From Gammaproteobacteria bacterium (GTDB lineage Bacteria; Pseudomonadota; Gammaproteobacteria; Steroidobacterales; Rariloculaceae), in the NCBI GenBank assembly GCA_016927175.1, contig JAFGNC010000245.1, forward strand, positions 1-9,383: a stretch of 9,383 nucleotides of DNA. The letters run 5' to 3'. A model generated the notes under the pieces. That model saw only the letters and a program-made list of their open reading frames with translations, was not told the origin of the DNA and did no database searches. The number at the start of each line of letters is the position of its first letter. Positions within the stretch are counted from its first letter, which is position 1. Positions 5,513 through 9,383 of this stretch are shown one piece after another. The translations under genes were made by a program, and so were the position numbers.

Positions 5513-6282
5513 GCCGGATCGCAATTGCCGCGGGCGCGGCAGTGACGGCGGCGCTGCTTGCCGCGGGACTGTCGGCGCCGTCCATCGGCCAGGACGCCGC
5601 CGCGGCGCGGATCGCGGCCGCGAGGGAGCGCCTCGCCGCGATCGAGCGGCGCAGCACGCGCGTCGCGGACATCAACGAGATCGAGAACCTGCAGCGCAGC
5701 TACGGCTACTACACGGACAAGATGCTGTGGGACCACGTCGTCGACCTGTTCGCCGACGACGGCACGCTCGAGATCGGCGACAGCGGAATCCATGTCGGCA
5801 GGAACAGCATCCGCCGTTACCTGTACAGCCTCTCCGGCGGCGTGCAGGGGCCGCTCGAAGGTGTGCTGTACGACCACATGCAGCTGCAGCCGGTCGTGAC
5901 CGTCGCCGACGACGGGCTGACGGCGAACGGCCGCTGGCGCGCGCTGCTGCTGACCGGCGAGCACGGCGCGGGCTCCGGCGGCAACTGGGGCGAAGGCGTC
6001 TACGAGAACACCTACGTCAAGGAAGACGGCGTGTGGAAGATTCAGTCGCTGCGCTGGTACGGCACGTTCTTCGCCCCCTACGAGGGCGGCTGGCTGAACG
6101 CCGATCCCGACGCGATCACCGAATACAGCCGGGGGCGCGGCGTCGAGCCCGACCGGCCGCCGACGGGCGATCATGAGCCCTATCCCGCGGCAGACATCGT
6201 GCCGTTCCATTATCCGAATCCGGTCACGGGGACTCGTGCCACCGGAGGTCCGGGCACGGAACGGCCTTTCGACGGCGACTGA
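5509..6282 (+). CDS. Exported SnoaL-like (NTF2-fold) protein, second of a pair
   Basis: This 257-residue paralogue of the preceding gene starts in an ATGA overlap with its stop codon, so translation is probably coupled. It has a signal peptide (about 1-27, hydrophobic core IAIAAGAAVTAALLAAG), a short charged helix, and a SnoaL_4-type domain (about 56-190) with LQRSYGYYTD, LFADDGTLEIG, GIHVGRNSI, GRWRALLL and YVKEDGVWK. The last motif falls at the same residue numbers in both proteins. The tail repeats the pattern of its neighbour (DRPPT..., then FHYPNPVTG), followed by a short extra C-terminus. Shared fold and adjacency suggest a hetero-oligomer or two related substrates (inference). Catalytic residues cannot be assigned from sequence alone. 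Confidence 0.85.
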   Translation: MSRIAIAAGAAVTAALLAAGLSAPSIGQDAAAARIAAARERLAAIERRSTRVADINEIENLQRSYGYYTDKMLWDHVVDLFADDGTLEIGDSGIHVGRNSIRRYLYSLSGGVQGPLEGVLYDHMQLQPVVTVADDGLTANGRWRALLLTGEHGAGSGGNWGEGVYENTYVKEDGVWKIQSLRWYGTFFAPYEGGWLNADPDAITEYSRGRGVEPDRPPTGDHEPYPAADIVPFHYPNPVTGTRATGGPGTERPFDGD

Positions 6283-6283
6283 C

Positions 6284-6304
6284 GCGGCTGCGGGCAGGAG
6301 CCGC
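6284..6304. terminator. Possible weak hairpin between convergent genes
   Basis: GCGGCT (6284-6289) pairs with AGCCGC (6299-6304) across a 9-nt loop, in the 46-bp gap between the convergent SnoaL and HAD genes. No T tract follows on either strand, so any termination would be weak or assisted. Confidence 0.25.
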
Positions 6305-6328
6305 ATCCAGCGCCGCGGTGGCCGCGTG

Positions 6329-7006
6329 TCAGCCGGCGCCGCTCAGCAGGGCCGGCAGCTCGCGCATGTCGGTGAACAGGACGGCGCCGGCCGCCGCCAT
6401 CGCGTCGGCGTCCGCATACGCTCCGCCGACGTAGCCGAATACCGTCATGCCGGCGGCGCGCGCGCCGCGCGCGCCGGTCGCCGTATCCTCGATCACCGCG
6501 GTCCGCCGCGGGTCCGCCCCGGCCGCGGCCGCGGCTGCCAGGAAAAGATCCGGCTGCGGCTTGCCGGGCAGGCCGGAATCGGGCGAGAAGATGCGCCCCT
6601 CGAAGCGCGGCAGCAGGCCCGTCACCCCGAGCGTCGTGCTCATCTTGACGAGCGGTCCGTTCGACACGACCGCGGTCGGCACGTCGAGCGCGTCGAGCAC
6701 GGCCTCGACGCCCGCGACGGCGCGCACGGGACGCCGCTCGAACTCCTTATATAGCGCCCTCCTCCACGCATCGAAGAAATCCGCCGGTGCCGGCCGGCCG
6801 AGCAGCCCTTCGATGATCGCGAGACACTGCGGCACGGTCTTGCCGACGAAGGTCTCGACGACCTCGTCGAGGGGCATGCCGATGCCGATCGCGCCGAGCG
6901 CCTGCTCGAGGACCTCGTTTGCAATGGGCTCGCTGTCGACGAGCACACCGTCGCAATCGAATATGACGAGGTCCCACGCCGGCCGCGCCGGCTCGCGTTC
7001 TCTCAT
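6329..7006 (-). CDS. HAD-superfamily phosphatase (subfamily IA)
   Basis: This is a cytoplasmic Mg-dependent phosphatase or phosphomutase of the haloacid dehalogenase superfamily, 225 residues from the ATG at 7006. Motif I is FDCDGVLVDSE with nucleophile Asp17 and general acid Asp19. Motif II is VVSNG with Ser115, motif III is GKPQPD with Lys149, and motif IV is VIEDTATGA with Glu173-Asp174. A helical cap occupies about 25-95. All catalytic residues are present. The segment SNGPLVKMSTTLGVTGLLP and the GRIFS pattern resemble YieH-type (6-phosphogluconate phosphatase) and beta-phosphoglucomutase-like members, but the substrate cannot be fixed. A longer frame from TTG at 7066 is rejected because a promoter lies inside that extension. 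The gene faces the SnoaL pair tail to tail. Confidence 0.88.
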   Translation of the reverse strand: MREREPARPAWDLVIFDCDGVLVDSEPIANEVLEQALGAIGIGMPLDEVVETFVGKTVPQCLAIIEGLLGRPAPADFFDAWRRALYKEFERRPVRAVAGVEAVLDALDVPTAVVSNGPLVKMSTTLGVTGLLPRFEGRIFSPDSGLPGKPQPDLFLAAAAAAGADPRRTAVIEDTATGARGARAAGMTVFGYVGGAYADADAMAAAGAVLFTDMRELPALLSGAG

Positions 7007-7037
7007 GCCGCGGATCTCACGCTTCAGGGAACGCGGC

Positions 7038-7066
7038 AAAATACGGCGGCGCCCGCGCCGGATCAA
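7038..7066 (-). promoter_or_regulatory. Likely sigma-70 promoter of the HAD gene
   Basis: On the minus strand a -35-like TTGATC (7066-7061) and a -10-like TATTTT (7043-7038) are separated by the ideal 17 nt, each with four of six consensus bases. The predicted start is near 7031, leaving a leader of about 25 nt that includes a GAG-type ribosome binding site. This supports the ATG at 7006 as the start. Confidence 0.42.
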
Positions 7067-7084
7067 GCCGGGCGCAGCCCCTCA

Positions 7085-7113
7085 GTTCCATTGCCGGTCG
7101 CAGCGTGTAAACT
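7085..7113 (+). promoter_or_regulatory. Possible weak promoter of the gene at 7147
   Basis: TAAACT (7108-7113, four of six to the -10 consensus) lies 17 nt after GTTCCA (7085-7090, three of six to the -35). It is the best candidate in the 140-bp divergent gap and is speculative. Confidence 0.2.
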
Positions 7114-7146
7114 GTGCGCTCGTCCTGGGGGGGAGCCCGCACCGCT

Positions 7147-7788
7147 ATGCCGCAAACGCCCGTCGCACCGGCCTATGAACCGCCGTCAGGCAGGCGCCTC
7201 GCCGTCAGCGCTCTGGTCGCCGTCGTCGCGGCGGCCGTCGTGCTCGTCGCCTTCGTGCTGCCGGCGGAATACGGTGTCGACCCGCTCGGGATCGGCCGCG
7301 CGCTCGGGCTGACGGCGCTCGAGCAGCCGGCGCGCACGATCGAGATCGTCGACGTCGTCGGCGGCAACGAGCAGGTCGTCGAGGCGGAGATCCCGGATTT
7401 CGGCGAGCCGGTACCGCTGCCGAACCCGGCCGTCCACCAGGCACAAGCCGAGCCGGCCGGCACGGAGACGCTCGAGATCACGATTCCCCCCGAGGGGGAA
7501 ACCGAGGTCAAGCTGTGGATGGACACGTCGAAGTCCGTCGTCTATTCCTGGAGCGTCGACCGCGGCACGATCTACTCCGATTTCCACGGCCATACGCCGG
7601 ATGCCGGCCCTAATTTCTTCGTCCGCTACATCGAGCATCAGGAAACGAACGGCGGCAACGGCTCCCTCGCGGCACCGTTCGCCGGCGAGCACGGCTGGTA
7701 CTGGCTCAACTACAACGATTTTCCGGTCACCGTCACGCTGTCCGTGACGGGATACTACGAAGACATCATCGACTACGGTATTTTCTGA
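7147..7788 (+). CDS. Single-pass membrane protein ('transmembrane anchor'-type), function unknown
   Basis: This 213-residue protein starts at ATG 7147, with GGAG at 7132-7135 (11-nt spacer); an earlier in-frame GTG at 7114 would place coding sequence over the ribosome binding site. A short cytoplasmic N-terminus is followed by one TM helix (about 18-38) and then VLPAEYGVDPLGIGRALGLT (38-57), a conserved juxtamembrane block that I associate with proteins annotated as 'transmembrane anchor protein'. A variable Pro/Glu-rich linker (about 60-105) leads to a predicted beta-rich domain (about 108-213). That domain contains a DFHGH segment (145-149) and EHGWYWLN (181-188) with clustered His and aromatic residues. 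The bulk should lie in the periplasm. No enzymatic motif is recognised; the histidines might bind metal (inference). It is transcribed divergently from the HAD gene. Confidence 0.75.
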   Translation: MPQTPVAPAYEPPSGRRLAVSALVAVVAAAVVLVAFVLPAEYGVDPLGIGRALGLTALEQPARTIEIVDVVGGNEQVVEAEIPDFGEPVPLPNPAVHQAQAEPAGTETLEITIPPEGETEVKLWMDTSKSVVYSWSVDRGTIYSDFHGHTPDAGPNFFVRYIEHQETNGGNGSLAAPFAGEHGWYWLNYNDFPVTVTLSVTGYYEDIIDYGIF

Positions 7789-7885
7789 GACGACCGCAGC
7801 TGAAAACTGAATTGGGGGGCGGCGTTCGCGACATCGGCGCGGACGCCCGAAGCTGACGATTCCTGACGACGATCGAGTGCGATCC

Positions 7886-7908
7886 GCGGAACGCTGCAGC
7901 GGAACGCT
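7886..7908 (+). repeat. Tandem direct repeat GCGGAACGCT in the lctP leader region
   Basis: GCGGAACGCT occurs at 7886-7895 and 7899-7908, separated by 3 bp (13-bp period). The second copy runs into a small hairpin, CGCTCC (7905-7910) with GGAGCG (7916-7921) around a 5-nt loop. It lies about 130-150 bp before the lactate permease start and could be a regulator site. I see no confident promoter or terminator in the 250-bp gap 7789-8038. Confidence 0.45.
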
Positions 7909-8038
7909 CCCCTACGGAGCGGCGACGGCTCTGACGGCGAAGAGGCACAGTTCCTTTCCTGCCGCGACGGAGCTCTGAGCCTCAATCAGACACCGGCACC
8001 GATCCGCCCGAATAAGAAGCCGAAGGGAGGCGTGGTTC

Positions 8039-9383
8039 ATGTGGCAGCAAGAGTACTTACCGATCGCAGATAGCCTGACCTGGTCGGCGCTGGCCGCGGC
8101 AGTGCCGATATTCGTCCTGCTGCTGCTGATCGGCGTGCTGCGCAAACCGGCGTGGATCGCCGCGCTGTCCGGGCTCGCCGCGGCGGCGATCATCGCGATC
8201 GGCGTGTACGGAATGCCGGTGTCGCTCGCGGTCAGCTCGACCGCATATGGCGCGGCTTTCGGCCTGTTCCCGATCGGCTGGATCGTGTACTGGGCCATCG
8301 TCCTTTATCGACTCACGCTCGAGACGGGCAAGTTCGAGGTCATCAAGGACTCGATCGGCGGCCTGACCACGGACCGGCGGCTCCAGGCGATGCTGATCGC
8401 TTTCGCGCTGGGCGCGTTCATCGAAGGCGCGGCCGGATTCGGCACGCCCGTAGCCGTCGCCGCGGCCATGCTGACGGGGCTCGGCTTCTCCCCGTTCTAC
8501 GCGGCCGGCATCTGCCTGCTCGCGAATACCGCGCCGGTCGCTTTCGGCTCGATCGGCATTCCGGTCGTGACGCTCGCGCAAATCACCGGCCTCGAGCAGG
8601 ACCTGCTGAGCGCATGGGTCGGCCGGCTGTGCGCGCCGGTCGCCGTGTTCATCCCGGCGTATCTGGTTCTGGTCATGGGCGGCACGCGCGCACTGTCGGG
8701 CGTGCTGCCGGCCGCGGTCGTCTGCGGCGTCTCGTTCGCGTCGATGCAGTTCCTGATGTCGAATTTCGTCGGTCCGTATCTGGTGGACATCGTCGCGGCG
8801 CTGACGGCGATCGTCGCGCTGATCGTGCTGTTCAAGGTCTGGCACCCGTCGGACACCTTCCACCTCGAGGGCGAGTCCGAAGCCGTGATGACGATCAAGA
8901 AGCACGGCATGGGCGAGACGCTGCTGGCATGGTCGCCGTATCTGTTCCTGGTCGTGTTCGTGCTGATCTGGGGCAGCCCGATCGGCGCCACGGTGCTCGA
9001 CACCGCGTCGGCCACAGTCCAGTGGCCGGGCCTGCACAACGTCGTGCAGCGTACGGCGCCGGTCGTCGACGGCATCGAGCCCTACGCCGCCACGTTCAAC
9101 TTCAACTGGCTGTCGGCCGCCGGCACGGCCTGCGCGCTTGCGACGATCGCGGCCGCTTTCGTGCTGCGCGTGCCGCCGCGCGCATACGTCCGCCTGCTCG
9201 GCTCGGTGTTGCACCAGCTCGCGTTCTCGCTGCTGACGATCGCCGCGGTGCTCGGGCTCGCGTTCCTGATGAACTATTCCGGCGCCACGGTCACGCTCGG
9301 CCTCGCGTTCGCCGCGACCGGCGCGCTATTCCCGTTCTTCAGCGCCCTGCTCGGCTGGCTGGCCGTCTTCCTGACCGGCAGCG
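8039..9383 (+). CDS. lctP: L-lactate permease (LctP family), 3' end beyond window
   Basis: This inner-membrane transporter couples uptake of lactate (and glycolate in relatives) to protons. The ATG at 8039 has a strong GGGAGG at 8025-8030 with an 8-nt spacer. 448 codons are visible of a usual 550 or so. The frame stays open to the right edge with no frameshift. Family hallmarks include the opening MWQQEYLP, close to the E. coli LldP start, and EGAAGFGTPVAVAAA (129-143). Also present are LANTAPVAFGSIGIPV (161-176), WSPYLFLV, FNFNWLSAAGTA and, at the window end, LLGWLAVFLTGS. Many hydrophobic helices are evident. The known family continues with about 100 more residues. No lactate dehydrogenase gene is visible, so the substrate is assigned by family only. 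The gap to the preceding gene is 250 bp, so it probably has its own promoter. Confidence 0.93.
   Translation, partial: MWQQEYLPIADSLTWSALAAAVPIFVLLLLIGVLRKPAWIAALSGLAAAAIIAIGVYGMPVSLAVSSTAYGAAFGLFPIGWIVYWAIVLYRLTLETGKFEVIKDSIGGLTTDRRLQAMLIAFALGAFIEGAAGFGTPVAVAAAMLTGLGFSPFYAAGICLLANTAPVAFGSIGIPVVTLAQITGLEQDLLSAWVGRLCAPVAVFIPAYLVLVMGGTRALSGVLPAAVVCGVSFASMQFLMSNFVGPYLVDIVAALTAIVALIVLFKVWHPSDTFHLEGESEAVMTIKKHGMGETLLAWSPYLFLVVFVLIWGSPIGATVLDTASATVQWPGLHNVVQRTAPVVDGIEPYAATFNFNWLSAAGTACALATIAAAFVLRVPPRAYVRLLGSVLHQLAFSLLTIAAVLGLAFLMNYSGATVTLGLAFAATGALFPFFSALLGWLAVFLTGS

Noticed and set aside
7007..7066. TTG at 7066 as the HAD start
   Set aside because: The added 20 residues are mostly basic, and the stretch contains a 17-nt-spaced promoter for the gene itself.
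8057..9214. 385-residue minus-strand open frame opposite lctP
   Set aside because: It is rich in Arg, Asp and Gln with no domain, and lies antisense to a clear lactate permease that remains open to the window edge.

Overview
The window is GC-rich DNA from what looks like a gammaproteobacterium outside the enterics. The evidence is a complete glrK-qseG-glrR (qseE/yfhG/qseF-type) two-component operon, a layout typical of that class, combined with high-GC codon use. No rRNA, tRNA, CRISPR array, insertion sequence or phage gene is visible.

Layout. (1) Bases 1-720 hold only the first codons of a leftward gene (1-26) and a long intergenic region. That region carries two divergent sigma-54 promoters (93-108 leftward, 424-439 rightward), a perfect GlrR-type operator TGTC-N10-GACA (183-202), a one-mismatch copy (272-291), and a structured stretch of about 170 nt ending in a GC-rich hairpin terminator (450-620). 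That stretch is a candidate small RNA. In enterics the GlrR-activated sRNA gene glmY occupies the same position upstream of glrK. (2) 721-4158: histidine kinase glrK, outer-membrane-lipoprotein-type qseG (overlapping glrK by 86 bp) and the sigma-54 activator glrR. (3) 4129-4567: a second perfect operator inside the last codons of glrR, a third sigma-54 promoter (4341-4356) and a 57-residue DUF1328 (YtjA-type) membrane protein. (4) 4781-6282: two exported, tandemly duplicated SnoaL/NTF2-fold proteins joined by an ATGA overlap. (5) 6329-7006, minus strand: a HAD-superfamily phosphatase, convergent with the SnoaL pair. (6) 7147-7788: a single-pass membrane protein of unknown function. (7) 8039 to the right edge: an LctP-family lactate permease cut by the window end.

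How it works together (inference). GlrK and QseG would sense an envelope signal and phosphorylate GlrR. GlrR would then bind the TGTC-N10-GACA sites and activate sigma-54 RNA polymerase at three promoters on either side of its own operon: the truncated leftward gene, the candidate sRNA (possibly with read-through into glrK), and the DUF1328 gene. The two perfect operators, 3.9 kb apart, match at 20 of 23 positions, which supports a compact local regulon. The genes from 4781 onward show no sign of this control and look like ordinary metabolic or accessory genes.
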